DNA from: Cladosporium sp. IMV 00045
Lineage: Eukaryota > Ascomycota > Dothideomycetes > Cladosporiales > Cladosporiaceae
Assembly: GCA_001931905.2 (NCBI GenBank)
Contig: MSJI02000606.1
Coordinates: forward strand, 1-64,000
DNA length: 64,000 bases
Reading direction: 5' to 3'
A program made the translations under genes and the position numbers. This document shows positions 21,184 to 30,861 of the stretch, piece after piece (position 1 is the stretch's first letter; every line of letters starts with the position of its first letter). The notes beneath the pieces were generated by a model. The model did no database searches. It was not told the DNA's origin and saw only the letters and a program-made list of their open reading frames with translations.

Positions 21184-22548
21184 ATGGCACCCGCCGGCCC
21201 ACCCCAAAAAGTGACCTTGTCACTCGGCGGCGCCAAAAAACCAGCTCCACCACCACCCTCAAACGGCATCAAGCGCTCTCGCGACGCTCTGCGCGAAGAC
21301 GAAGAGAACGACGAGGACCTCGAGCGCGCCACGAAAGTCTCGCATTTCGACAGCAAAGCCGGCGGCGCGGTCGACGAGTCGAACCGCAGAGTCGAGAAAG
21401 CTCCGCTCGTGATTGAACGGCAGGCGAATCGCGATTGGAAAGATGCGGCGAATAAACGCAAGAGGCAACGGCATGGGTTGCCGGTTGTCGAGCTGGAGAA
21501 GACGGAGGTGAATGGGAGTGCGGCCTTGCCTGAGCAGAGGGAGGGTGTGAAGTCTTACGGACTCAATGCGGGCTTGCAGAGCGGTGGGCGGAGCGACAAG
21601 GATGCGAGCGCGCAAGCTCTGGAGGTAGCAGAGCAGACGCAGGAGGTTGCTCCCGAACCGAACGCAGAGGCGTCTATTGCTGTGAAATCTGCAGACGAAG
21701 AAGCCATGGATGCGCTGCTCGGGCGGACGAAGAAGTCCGAGCTCGTCGTGCCGGCCATGACGGAGGAGGATGCGTTCCAGAACGATTTCACGGAAGCTCC
21801 AGACATGGCGACGCTGGAAGACTACACGCGCGTGCCCGTGGAGCAGTTTGGCGCTGCGATGCTGCGCGGTATGGGCTGGAAGGATGGCGATGGCATTGGG
21901 GCGGAGAAGGGGAAGAAGGTGGAGAAGACGAAGATACCCGAACGGAGACCTGCTTTACTAGGGATTGGTGCGAAAGAAGAGGCTGCTGTGGCTCAGGAGA
22001 TGGGCGCTTGGGGTAAAGCTGCGAGAGGGAAGGCTGGCAAGGAGCCTGTGGTTTACAACCCGATTCTACTCAGGGACAAGAAGACTGGGGAGATGTTCAC
22101 TGAGGAGGAGGCGCAGAAGCGGAAGGAGAGGGAAGAGCAGGAGAAGTATGAGATGGAGTTTGAGAAGAAGGAGAAAGAGCGAGACAGAGGCAGGGATGGC
22201 GACCGAGAAAGACGGCGACGGAGAGATGAGGATGACGAACGGGAACGACGGAGGGAGAAAGACAGCCGACGCGATCGCGATCGAGGAAGTGAGAGGCACA
22301 GAGATCGTGAACGTGAGAGGAGACGATACGATGATAGCGAGGATGAAGAGGAACGCCGACGACGAAAAGACAAGGAGAGAAGACGACATGACGACAGCGA
22401 GGACGAGGAAGAGCGGAGGCGTCGAAAAGACAAGGAAAGGCGGAGGCGCGAGCGTGAGGACGACGATTATGATCGCGAACGTTCGAGGCGATATGATAGA
22501 GACGGCCATCGTAGACGAGACAGGAGTCGCGAGCATAGAAGAAGATGA
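21184..22548 (+). CDS. Pre-mRNA splicing factor Spp2/GPKOW-like, G-patch protein
   Basis: 454 residues from the ATG at 21184 (MAPAGPPQKVTLSLGG). The N-terminus has the KVTLSLGGAKK motif seen in fungal Spp2 proteins. A G-patch core lies at about 212-245 (TRVPVEQFGAAMLRGMGW, then DGDGIG). The C-terminal third is an extended Arg/Asp/Glu-rich tract, including a perfect-length 20-residue tandem duplication (DNA 22321-22440). Spp2 uses its G-patch to activate the DEAH helicase Prp2 during spliceosome catalytic activation in the nucleus; the role is inferred from the family. The in-frame extension upstream to 21037 is not family-like and is left out. Confidence 0.88.
   Translation: MAPAGPPQKVTLSLGGAKKPAPPPPSNGIKRSRDALREDEENDEDLERATKVSHFDSKAGGAVDESNRRVEKAPLVIERQANRDWKDAANKRKRQRHGLPVVELEKTEVNGSAALPEQREGVKSYGLNAGLQSGGRSDKDASAQALEVAEQTQEVAPEPNAEASIAVKSADEEAMDALLGRTKKSELVVPAMTEEDAFQNDFTEAPDMATLEDYTRVPVEQFGAAMLRGMGWKDGDGIGAEKGKKVEKTKIPERRPALLGIGAKEEAAVAQEMGAWGKAARGKAGKEPVVYNPILLRDKKTGEMFTEEEAQKRKEREEQEKYEMEFEKKEKERDRGRDGDRERRRRRDEDDERERRREKDSRRDRDRGSERHRDRERERRRYDDSEDEEERRRRKDKERRRHDDSEDEEERRRRKDKERRRREREDDDYDRERSRRYDRDGHRRRDRSREHRRR
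22321..22440 (+). repeat. 60-nt tandem duplication inside the Spp2-like CDS
   Basis: Positions 22321-22380 and 22381-22440 align without gaps and encode two near-identical 20-residue RS/ED-type units with the core DDSEDEEERRRRKDKERRR. Third-position differences show that the duplication is not brand new. Confidence 0.85.
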
Positions 22549-24026
22549 TCGGTTACAGAAGACTCACCATCGAGTGCTCGACACTTCCAAGACAGCATCG
22601 ATTTCACTGGAATACCCGCGATGAACGTAGGGCACGGCATGCATGGTATGTAGACATGCAGTGTAATATAATGTAGAGATGTGGCACCTCAACGATCGAC
22701 TAATCAATCAAGATCAATCATCGTCAAGAACTGACCAGACGTCGAAGAAAGTTTCTGTTGATCGTCCCTCGTGTACTTTATCGATCAACTTCTGCATTAT
22801 CACTACATGTAAGCTGCGATGTATGAAGCTGTCTTGATATTATACTATTGGAGTCACCGATCTGAAAACACATGTACCTCGACATATGACAGCGTTCACT
22901 GGTGCATTGGCGGCATCAAGGGTACTTTTTTTGTGATGTGATGTAGTCATTCAATGTGACGGGAACGGTGGTTGACATTTGATGGCTTGGGCACTTGAAC
23001 GCATGGACAATTGTTAGTGTTGAGAATTTCATCACGTGTGACAAAGGCTTTCGGTGTTCTTGGTTATATTTCTTACCAGTTTGCGATTCGATATCAAATG
23101 TTATATCATGCTGTTCTGTTGTGGTGGTTACCGTGAACCGATCAATGTGATGAATGCTTCGAATGGCTTGTGTAAGCGAAGTGTGTCTTGTGCAGACCGC
23201 CTCTCGAGAAAGAGCAATGTCCGACAAACGGCCGTTCCAAGTGCTTGAAAGATTAGAAATGAACCCAACCACCTATGTATTGCATATTTGTGCAGGAGTA
23301 GAAAAGAACCTGGACATGAAGTCGTAGTGTTGAGGCCAACCCTAACCCTGCTTACACTAAGGCTGCGAGCTTGTCAGGCTTTGGCGTGAACTCTGAAGGT
23401 TTCAACCAATATCTCGCCAAAAGATTTGTTGCATAAATGGCATACTTGCACACGAAAACGTATGCATAGTAATAATAGAACAATTCTGCGCATGTGAAAA
23501 CTACATGTGCACCCTTGAAAGACACCCTTGCACCCTTGATACCCAAGCAAAGAACCCTGTCCCGTGTCTGCTGGCCGCTGCCTGAAGGCCCAAGATGAGG
23601 GGATTGATCAAGATACCTCACATGCCTGGAGAGCCGCACATGAGCGCCACACACACACACACGCGGCATAGCTCGCCATACCCGTTCGCATGCTTGCAGT
23701 AGCTGCTTGCAGTAGCGAAGGTAGTTCTCCTACACCAACTCACACTGTCAATCCGTCTCTCTTACCTGATACGTCGATGCTATTCGCAGCCGCCGCAATC
23801 CTACATATACGGTGCAGACAGACTCACAGCAGCTACATCACCGCCTAACAGGGCCAGCAGAGTTGCTTAGTGGGTCCCGTCTACCACAGTGCAGTAGTAC
23901 CCTTAAGCTCAGGCTCAGGTTCAGGCTCAGGCTCAGGCTCATCACTCGCTGGCCTACCACCGGTCTGCAACCGCTGGTGGCGCGTGCGGCACCGGTTGCT
24001 GAGCGAGAGAGTTCCCCGTCAAAGCC
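22549..24026. other. Spacer, 1.5 kb, with simple repeats near the right end
   Basis: No gene is supported. Features seen are a two-unit telomere-like CCCTAA tract at about 23338-23350, a 12-base direct repeat (GCTTGCAGTAGC) at about 23691-23716, a short CA run near 23648 and a hexamer tract at 23907-23942. The right end is the promoter and 5' UTR of the gene starting at 24027. Confidence 0.5.
23907..23942. repeat. CTCAGG hexamer microsatellite
   Basis: About six tandem hexamers, one with a single substitution, starting about 120 bp upstream of the ATG at 24027. It probably lies in the promoter or 5' UTR. Confidence 0.75.
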
Positions 24027-26933
24027 ATGTCGCCAATGATCAACTACCCAGACGCCCGAGACACCGCCCTCCCCTTGCCGCACCACTCTTATCCCGAAGG
24101 CACCATGCCTTCACCCCGTGACGACGATCAACCCCGGCGACGGCGAAAGGACTACGACACAGATCGAGCCCGAGACGGCGACCGAGAGAGCACCACTTCC
24201 TCACGCGACAAACACCGCTCATCCCACAAATCCCCTTCCTCTACCACTAGCAGCGGTCGTAAAGTTAAACGCAGGCCCGCCAGCAGGGAGCGCGACCGCG
24301 ATCGCTCCGACAGGCACAAGGACAGAGACCGAGACCGGGACCACGCCAAAGACAAGCCCAGCAAGAGCTCCGATTCTCTCAAGTCAGCAACCCACAGCGA
24401 GAGAGGCTCACGCAGAGTCAAAATGACCGTCCCGGAAATGGACAGACGCAGCAACAATGGCTCCGAAGCCAGGACACGCGCCTCTTACCCCAACTTCAGC
24501 AAACAGCACAGCCGCGAGGCCGTTCACAGTAAAGAGGACGTCAACGTGCACGCTTCAGAATCTGCAGATCCAGACAGCGACAAGGACAAGAGAAGACGAT
24601 CGGAGACACCTATCAACCGACCGCCCAGTCGTGCACCACCAAGCCCACCACTCACTTCGGACGAGCCTGAGGTGAGACGTTCTGGGAGCGGCGCCAGCAT
24701 GCGTAACGCTGCAGACAGAGCGAAGGCAGATGTGCAGTCTGGGAGGAGGAACAGTGAGTATGATGTGAAGGGGAATGGAGTCAAGAATGCAAAGTCAGGT
24801 GCGAGCCTGCGGAAAGAACCTCGCTTCCAGGAGAGCGAGGTGTCCAGCATGCCTGGCGCATTCCCTGACGAGAGCGAGCGAAAATCCACATCAACACCCA
24901 CCAGCAGCTACCGCCGGACAGTATCCACAGGCTCACAACCTGCCTCAACTGTCACACAAAATACCGAAGCAACGCAGGACTCAGACGCCACATCTGTCGC
25001 ACCAGATCGCAAAGCTAAGAGAGCACCCAACGTGGTCCCTGTCAACACCACCCCGCCCTCAGCCTCTGACTCCCAACCCAGGACTCCAACTGCGGAAGAG
25101 CCTCACTACGGTTCACATTCGAAGACCCCCATAATTGACGTTGGTGGTGGCTATGACTCTGTTCAATCTATGGAGTCTGGAAGAACACCTACTGGCTACG
25201 CAGGCATGCCACCACCGCCGCCTCCGCCTCCGATGGCAGCTCCCACGCAAGCTCCGAGGGTCGACTATCTGCTCAAGAATGGCGGTCTTCCGTATATGAT
25301 ATCCAAGAAGCTGGTGTCGAGCGAGGCAAGCAAGCCGGTGCAGTATGCCATGTACCAATCGCCGGCTATGTACCAGGCAGCACCACTGGAGGAATATCAG
25401 AAAATATTCTCACCTCTCTACAAACGCCTGGATGATTTCTTACATGTTCTGCGTCGGAACGGGTCTGTTGCGGTCGCCACTGGCTATCGCTCGGTTGCTC
25501 GACGACTGCTGGACAAGTTGTCACAGATATTTGCTCGCGATATTTCAGGGGTACGCTGCGACTGCGTGACTTGCAAGACTATGCCGCAGCCTTACCTGTC
25601 TGACGAAGAGGACTCCGGCGTGAGCTGGGGAGAGATCTTGGAATTCGTTTCAGGCCGTCGTGAACTGCCGCCATGGCCCCCTTTCGCCATACAACCCGAC
25701 GATGGAGGACTTGGCATTTACGGCGCCACAGAAGCGCCCATGCAAAAAATTGACATTGATGTCCCCGAAGAATACCGTGACCACTACAAACGACAAAACC
25801 AAAAAACAAAATTGGCTGTGCAAAGCTGGCTTTCGCAGCAACCGGAACTTCCCTGCGGTCCGCCCGAAGAGGCGGACGAAGATACCCTTATGTTTGCTAT
25901 GATGACGAAACTTGATACACGGCAACGAAATCTGTTCATCGCCCTGATGCATGGACAAAACACGATATCCGATTCACGAGCGCCGACGCCCGCTGAGCGG
26001 CCGACGACTCCATCCATTGCGCTGAAGCGAGCGCGCCGTGCTTTACAAAGACTTTACCGCCTGGAGCGCCCGCCCAGAGATTGCGAGTGCGCAATGTACC
26101 TACTCCACAACCAAGAACTCCACGGCATGCTCGCCACTCTCGCCGAAGTCAACGAGCAGGAATGGGAAATCCTCATCTCCGGCCGCTTCGACGGCTTCCT
26201 CTGGTCTGGCGCCGAGAACTCCCCCTTCCCACCCTCCGCCTCACAATACGGCCCTTCCATGTCCCGCGGCCCTTCCCGCAACCAAAACGGCACCCCCCTC
26301 AGCCGCAACGGCACCCCCTTCAGCGGCCTCAGCGGCATGGGCCCCTCCCGCGGCACCACGCCCTTCTCCCCCCTCCGCAACGTCATGTCCCCCGACAACG
26401 CCAGCAGCCAACGCAACCCGCCCCCTTCCCGCGGCGGCACGCCCGCCTCCATGGGCTCCATGGGCTCCATGGGCATGGGCCTCGCCTCCCCCGCCCCGGT
26501 GCAGCTCGACGAAGACACCGAAATCGCCGTCCTCGCCGAAATCGAACGCAACCTCTACACCGACATGGAGCGGCTCGAAGACGCTTTCGAACTCCTGCAC
26601 GGCCGCGCCGAGCTAGTCCGCCAAATGGTGCGCGAGCGCAGCGCAGGGTTGTCGATGCAGGCGCAAATGCGCCGCGGCAGCATGGACCCCGGCGTCAGGC
26701 TCGGCACGCCCGCGAGCGGTTTCACGGATTTCGAGGACGAGGACGACGATGGCCTTGCGGACATGGCTAGTCTTGCGCCCGACGATAGCGCGAGCCAGAT
26801 TAGTTTCAACCGCCGCGTGAGGAAGAGGAAGGAGAGGCGCACGCCTGCGCCCGTGCAGGAGGAGGACGAGGATGATATTGTGGCTTATGAGAGTCGGAAG
26901 GGAGGTGGGAGGAGGAGTGCGCCTAGGAGGTAG
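24027..26933 (+). CDS. Large conserved fungal protein, mostly disordered, function unknown
   Basis: Single exon, 968 residues. Residues 1-400 are low in complexity, rich in Ser, Arg, Asp and Lys (RD/SR-like stretches), ending in a PPPPPPPP run at about 396. A folded-looking core begins VDYLLKNGGLPYMISKKL (about 412) and holds a Cys cluster CDCVTC at about 511-516. It continues to a helical segment (about 665-728: RARRALQRLYRLERPP, then CECAMYLLHNQELHG). After a Gly/Ser/Pro/Met-rich linker, a last helical part (about 825-880) ends in basic and acidic tails. I do not recognise a catalytic motif. The 3' portion, from about residue 561 on, is repeated at 30862-32079. Conservation between those two copies suggests that the core is under selection. 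A nuclear or RNA/DNA-associated role would fit the charged composition, but that is speculation. Confidence 0.8.
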   Translation: MSPMINYPDARDTALPLPHHSYPEGTMPSPRDDDQPRRRRKDYDTDRARDGDRESTTSSRDKHRSSHKSPSSTTSSGRKVKRRPASRERDRDRSDRHKDRDRDRDHAKDKPSKSSDSLKSATHSERGSRRVKMTVPEMDRRSNNGSEARTRASYPNFSKQHSREAVHSKEDVNVHASESADPDSDKDKRRRSETPINRPPSRAPPSPPLTSDEPEVRRSGSGASMRNAADRAKADVQSGRRNSEYDVKGNGVKNAKSGASLRKEPRFQESEVSSMPGAFPDESERKSTSTPTSSYRRTVSTGSQPASTVTQNTEATQDSDATSVAPDRKAKRAPNVVPVNTTPPSASDSQPRTPTAEEPHYGSHSKTPIIDVGGGYDSVQSMESGRTPTGYAGMPPPPPPPPMAAPTQAPRVDYLLKNGGLPYMISKKLVSSEASKPVQYAMYQSPAMYQAAPLEEYQKIFSPLYKRLDDFLHVLRRNGSVAVATGYRSVARRLLDKLSQIFARDISGVRCDCVTCKTMPQPYLSDEEDSGVSWGEILEFVSGRRELPPWPPFAIQPDDGGLGIYGATEAPMQKIDIDVPEEYRDHYKRQNQKTKLAVQSWLSQQPELPCGPPEEADEDTLMFAMMTKLDTRQRNLFIALMHGQNTISDSRAPTPAERPTTPSIALKRARRALQRLYRLERPPRDCECAMYLLHNQELHGMLATLAEVNEQEWEILISGRFDGFLWSGAENSPFPPSASQYGPSMSRGPSRNQNGTPLSRNGTPFSGLSGMGPSRGTTPFSPLRNVMSPDNASSQRNPPPSRGGTPASMGSMGSMGMGLASPAPVQLDEDTEIAVLAEIERNLYTDMERLEDAFELLHGRAELVRQMVRERSAGLSMQAQMRRGSMDPGVRLGTPASGFTDFEDEDDDGLADMASLAPDDSASQISFNRRVRKRKERRTPAPVQEEDEDDIVAYESRKGGGRRSAPRR

Positions 26934-27783
26934 GTGTGGGTTTGGATTTGATTGAGCGAGCGAGCGAGCGAGCGATGTTTTTTGTGGCGTGGAATGCTTT
27001 TCCTGAGGAGGTGGCATTTCTTTTTTTTTTCTTTTTTTTTTCTTCTGTGATGAATGACTGTACGGATCCTTGCTCCTTTCTCTTTTGTTTTATTGGAAGG
27101 GAATGAAAGCGGAACTCTGCGACGAAACTAGATATGGGTTATGAAAAATGAAAATGGAAAATAGAAATGAAACTTGAGTATTATTGTTCTTACCTACATG
27201 TACCTGGGGATTTGGGAAGAGTTTATTAGCATTTTACTGCGCCAATTGCCACAGAGAATGAAAGATTTCGCCATTGGACTTCTGCGTGCGTATCATGTAG
27301 GTTTATCTAGTGATTGTGCTTTCATCGTTTTGCTGATGGTGGTGGTGACGGTGGTAGAGGCTTTGAAATGTGGTGGGTGAAGTGATGGGCGTCAGTGTTA
27401 AATTAGTACGTTATTGTGCTTATAGGTAGGAGACTTGGAGGTCCATTTCGAATGTCATCTCATTCTTTGCTCGTGATCAGCAGATACCCCGGTCGTGGAC
27501 GATGTCGTTGTTGAGTACATCAACTGCCTCTCTCAAAACATTTATACATGCCTGAGGCTGAGAGTCCGTGCTTCCTCTATGGCAAGCTCGCGTCGTCACT
27601 TGCTGGATACCTAGAGGCAGCTCACACTACCACAGCAGTAGCAATCAACATCACCTCTCCAACCACTGCAACTCGATCTTAATACACCTTCATCCGCCAT
27701 CTTGCCGATATCACGACTGTTCACGACTGCCGAATAAGACTCCAATCCACTCAAACAACTCTCACAACACTACCAGGCCCATC
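26934..27783. promoter_or_regulatory. Spacer with beta6 (PRE7) promoter, copy 1
   Basis: About 850 bp. Left: the 3' UTR of the large gene, with a GAGC repeat tract near 26955 and T-runs near 27020. Right: the last 243 bp before the beta6 ATG (27541-27783) match the second copy at all but 6 positions by hand count. That is better than synonymous sites in the gene itself. Confidence 0.55.
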
Positions 27784-28640
27784 ATGGCCATGCTCATGCA
27801 ATCCGGCATGCCCGCCTCAGCACCTGGATACTCTTTCGCTCAAGACTCGCACAGCGCATCAGGCGGTCAGAGACAACATGGTTTCTACCCGTATGCTTTG
27901 CCAAACTCCCTCTAACACTCTATTTTCCATGACTAACATCTCTCTCAAACAGCTACACAGACAACGGCGGCACCACCCTAGGCATCACGGGCTCCGACTT
28001 CGCCATCCTGGCCGGCGACACCCGCAGCACGAGTGGCTACAACATCAACTCACGCTACGCTCCCAAACTGTTCAAGATCGGCGGCACGGGCAGCGACAAC
28101 GCCGGCGCGCGCATCGTGCTGTCGGTCGTGGGCTTCGCGGCCGACGGCAACGCGCTGAAGGAGCGCCTCGACACCGTCGTGAAAATGTACAAGTACCAGC
28201 ACAACAAGGACATGAGCGTGCACGCCTGCGCCCAGCGCCTCAGCCACATCCTCTACAACAAGCGCTTCTTCCCCTACTACGTGCACGCCATTCTAGGCGG
28301 GCTGGACGAGCAGGGCGTGGGTGCCCTGTACTCGTACGACCCCGTTGGTAGCTACGAGCGTGAGTCGTGCCGGTCCGCCGGCGCGGCGAGCAGTTTGATC
28401 ACGCCTTTCTTGGATAATCAGGTCAATCTTAAGAACCAGTATGATCCCAACTCGGGCCCGGGGTTGGAGAAGGTCACCAAGACCCCGCAGCCTTTGTCGA
28501 GGGATACTGTTGAGGCGCTGGTCTCGGATTCTTTCTCGAGTGCGGCTGAGAGACAGATTGAGGTCGGTGATGGGTTGCAGATGTTTATTATTACTAAGGA
28601 TGGTATTGAGGAGAAGTACTCGGAGTTGAAGAAGGATTAG
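27784..28640 (+). CDS. PRE7: 20S proteasome subunit beta6 (Pre7/PSMB1 type), copy 1, 2 exons
   Basis: Exons 27784-27890 and 27953-28640, 264 residues. The 62-bp intron starts GTATGC and has a GACTAAC branch site. After a 36-residue N-terminal segment, the mature-like part begins YTDNGGTTLGITGSDFAILA and contains DTRSTSGYNINSRYAPKLF and YYVHAILGGLDEQGVGALYS, diagnostic of beta6. The subunit is non-catalytic in the 20S core: the Thr-Thr pair is present, but the catalytic set of beta1, beta2 and beta5 is absent. It is part of the outer wall of the beta ring. It is convergent with the phosphatase gene at 28949. A second nearly identical gene sits at 32934, differing in 29 of 688 exon-2 bases and 2 residues. 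Confidence 0.95.
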
Positions 28641-28948
28641 ATGGGGGAATGGTATGTGTGTGGAGGGTGAGAGGGATGGTGTATGATACTAGTTGGGGCT
28701 TTAGGGGAGTGTGCATGGCGTGGCATTACCTGGCGCTCTTGTGAGGCACAGTCAAAGTGGATACAACACAGGCAGGCAACGAATGGAAAACAACCAGCAA
28801 TCCTCAACATCCTTCGATATATGAGATCGTGAAATTTGTGTTGAGTATGCTTGTTCAGAAGTGCTTGTATCTCGTGTCTAGTCATGAAACATGGCATATA
28901 CGACTAATGAGATGGTAAACAGGCGTTAGCCCTTATCCTTCCCCCCTC
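28641..28948. other. Convergent 3' spacer, copy 1
   Basis: 308 bp between the beta6 and phosphatase stop codons. No gene is seen; it should hold both 3' UTRs. Confidence 0.6.
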
Positions 28949-29971
28949 TCACACCAACCCAAACGCCTCACAAACCCTCCCCACCTCCTCCCCATTCCCA
29001 CACACAATCCCACCCCTCTCATCACAGTCCCGCACCTCCCGTTCCAAAACCCCCTCCCCACTCGCACTATCCACCGCCTTCCCCCCAGCACACTCCACAA
29101 CCAACGCCAACGGCGCCAACTCATACAACCGCCTCAACTTCGCCTTACAACCCTCCGTGACGGGCGAGACGTACACGCCATGCCCTTTCACCAGCGCGTG
29201 CACCACGTCCGGCACGAGTCCGCCGGAGTAGCGCAGCGTGTACTTTTCGCTTATGTACGATTGGATCAAGGAGGTGTAGCGGGGCTCCTCGCTCGCAGCG
29301 CGCAGGTTGGCGGGCGCGAAATACCGCGTTTTGAAAGGCGGTGAGGCGTAGCTGACTTCAGGACGGACGATCTCGCAGGTCACGTCGCCGGCTTCGCCGC
29401 CGAGGCCGATTTCGAAGCACCTGCTTTCCGTGGGAGAGGTGCGCCAGGCTACGATGGCGGTGGTGCGCGGGCCGTAGACGCCGAGGATCGAGGCGATTTG
29501 GTTCTGCTTGGGAGAGGAGTGCAGGGCGGACCTGCCCCGCCAGAGCCCGATGATGCTGCCGACCGTCCAGTTGGGGGCGATGATGGAGCTGCCGTCGAGG
29601 GGGTCGAAGGCCGCTGTGTAGAATTCTTCTCCCTCTGTCTCGCCGGAGGAAGTTGAAGAAGGGTTGGTCGCCACCTCCCTCGGATCCTCCTCGCTGCTGG
29701 CCGTGACGACGGCGGAACAGGCGGCGAGCGCGGCGCGGATGGCGTTCTCGGCTTGCACGTCGACGTTCAGCTGGTCGTCGCCGAAGGCGTTGGAGGTGCC
29801 TGCTTGGGAGATTTTCTGGGAGTCGCGCAGGGCGCTGGCGACGGTTTGGAGGCTGGCGAGGAGGGAGGGGATGACGGTGGTGCTGAGGGAGGGGTGCGTT
29901 GAGGTTGGAAGGAGGGGGGAGAGGGTTTGGGCGATGGAGGCGATATGGGGTTGTTGGTGTTGGTCGGCCAT
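28949..29971 (-). CDS. SBPase/FBPase-family sugar bisphosphatase, copy 1
   Basis: Single exon, 340 residues. The metal-binding signature FDPLDGSSII is at about 122-131, preceded by NVDVQAENAIRAAL (about 69-82). It is followed by GVYGPRTTAIVAW, a substrate-side LRYSGGLVPDVVHALVKGHG and a C-terminal LALVVECAGGKAVD. These are hallmarks of the fructose-1,6-/sedoheptulose-1,7-bisphosphatase superfamily, and fungal members of this length are usually SBPase-like. The expected reaction is Mg-dependent removal of the 1-phosphate from a sugar bisphosphate in the cytosol. Whether the substrate is sedoheptulose or fructose bisphosphate cannot be told from sequence. A paralogue or homeologue sits at 34113-35156, differing mainly in an acidic insert before the FDPLDGSS motif. 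Confidence 0.87.
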   Translation of the reverse strand: MADQHQQPHIASIAQTLSPLLPTSTHPSLSTTVIPSLLASLQTVASALRDSQKISQAGTSNAFGDDQLNVDVQAENAIRAALAACSAVVTASSEEDPREVATNPSSTSSGETEGEEFYTAAFDPLDGSSIIAPNWTVGSIIGLWRGRSALHSSPKQNQIASILGVYGPRTTAIVAWRTSPTESRCFEIGLGGEAGDVTCEIVRPEVSYASPPFKTRYFAPANLRAASEEPRYTSLIQSYISEKYTLRYSGGLVPDVVHALVKGHGVYVSPVTEGCKAKLRRLYELAPLALVVECAGGKAVDSASGEGVLEREVRDCDERGGIVCGNGEEVGRVCEAFGLV

Positions 29972-30841
29972 GATGTTTTTTGGTTTGCTGTTTTTTTGGG
30001 TGGGGGATTGTTAAAGTTGTTGAGGTTGTTGATTTGGTGGTTTCGTTCTTATTCTTTCAATTTGTGTGTTCAGTCCATTGATCAGTCAGATGTCAAGCCA
30101 GTCGTATAGATATTGGCCTAATTGATTCTCCACTTTGAAGACCTGACTCGAAAGATTGAAGAGTGATGTGATGTCTCTGTAAACCTTCGAAACTCTGCAG
30201 AGGGGCGATGAGGAAGTGGGGCTAAAACGACATCATTTCTGGGATGGCTGCGGCGGTTGATCGGTGGACGTGCCACTTTCAATATTATATTTTGTTTGTT
30301 CCCTTGACTTTAGTGGTAGGCTTGGTTCCAAAAGTTTTAGCATTGGGTGGAATATTCTATTTTTTGCTGTGTAGATCAGATGACCTGCCGGATCCTAATT
30401 CCCTACTGTTTGATGTCTCCTATCAACATTCGGGAAATTATGGAATGATCAAACGTGCCGATAGGATGTTCGACCTTGGGGAAAAGTACCATTATGGTCG
30501 GCTCTGGGCCATGGGATTGATGTAGACTTCGCTTGACTCAAACCAGCTGTTGGTGATGAAAATAGTAAGTCAGATGGGAGGCATTAGTTTGCATCAAAAT
30601 TTAGAAGATTCAACAAGAGTGAAGTCGAGACGACTTTAAGCAGTCGCTCGAAAAGTGAGATGTTAGATTCAGGTTGTAATTTTTCGCTTGCTTCCTTTTC
30701 TCATATGCGATGTAATTCTCACGCCAAACGCCTCGCTAAATGTGATCATGCCTTCATCTGCTTTTTCTTTGCCGTTGTGATTCCTCCCAAAGGATATAAA
30801 GCATCAGCTATGCCACAACCCTGCCAGCACAGCCGCCATGA
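29972..30841. other. Spacer between the duplicated blocks, partly non-duplicated
   Basis: Up to about 30290 it matches the second copy (phosphatase promoter). From about 30290 to 30841 the sequence is unique in the window, richer in A/T than its surroundings, and ends at the assembly gap. One 93-codon frame (30244-30525) has no family features. Confidence 0.6.
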
Positions 30842-30861
30842 NNNNNNNNNNNNNNNNNNNN
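30842..30861. other. Assembly gap, 20 N
   Basis: Twenty consecutive N. Sequence right of the gap resumes in the middle of a coding sequence homologous to 25707 onward; sequence left of it is unrelated. The true gap size is unknown. Confidence 1.

Larger units (their letters stand above)
25707..30290. repeat. Segmental duplication, copy 1 (about 4.6 kb)
   Basis: This block aligns in the same orientation with about 30862-35455. It contains the 3' part of the gene at 24027, the beta6 proteasome gene and the phosphatase gene. The right edge is estimated from where similarity fades after the shared AAACGACATCATTTCT segment. Confidence 0.9.

Noticed and set aside
30244..30525. 93-codon frame left of the assembly gap
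   Set aside because: No recognisable motif, lies partly in the duplicated phosphatase promoter and ends in the unique AT-richer island.
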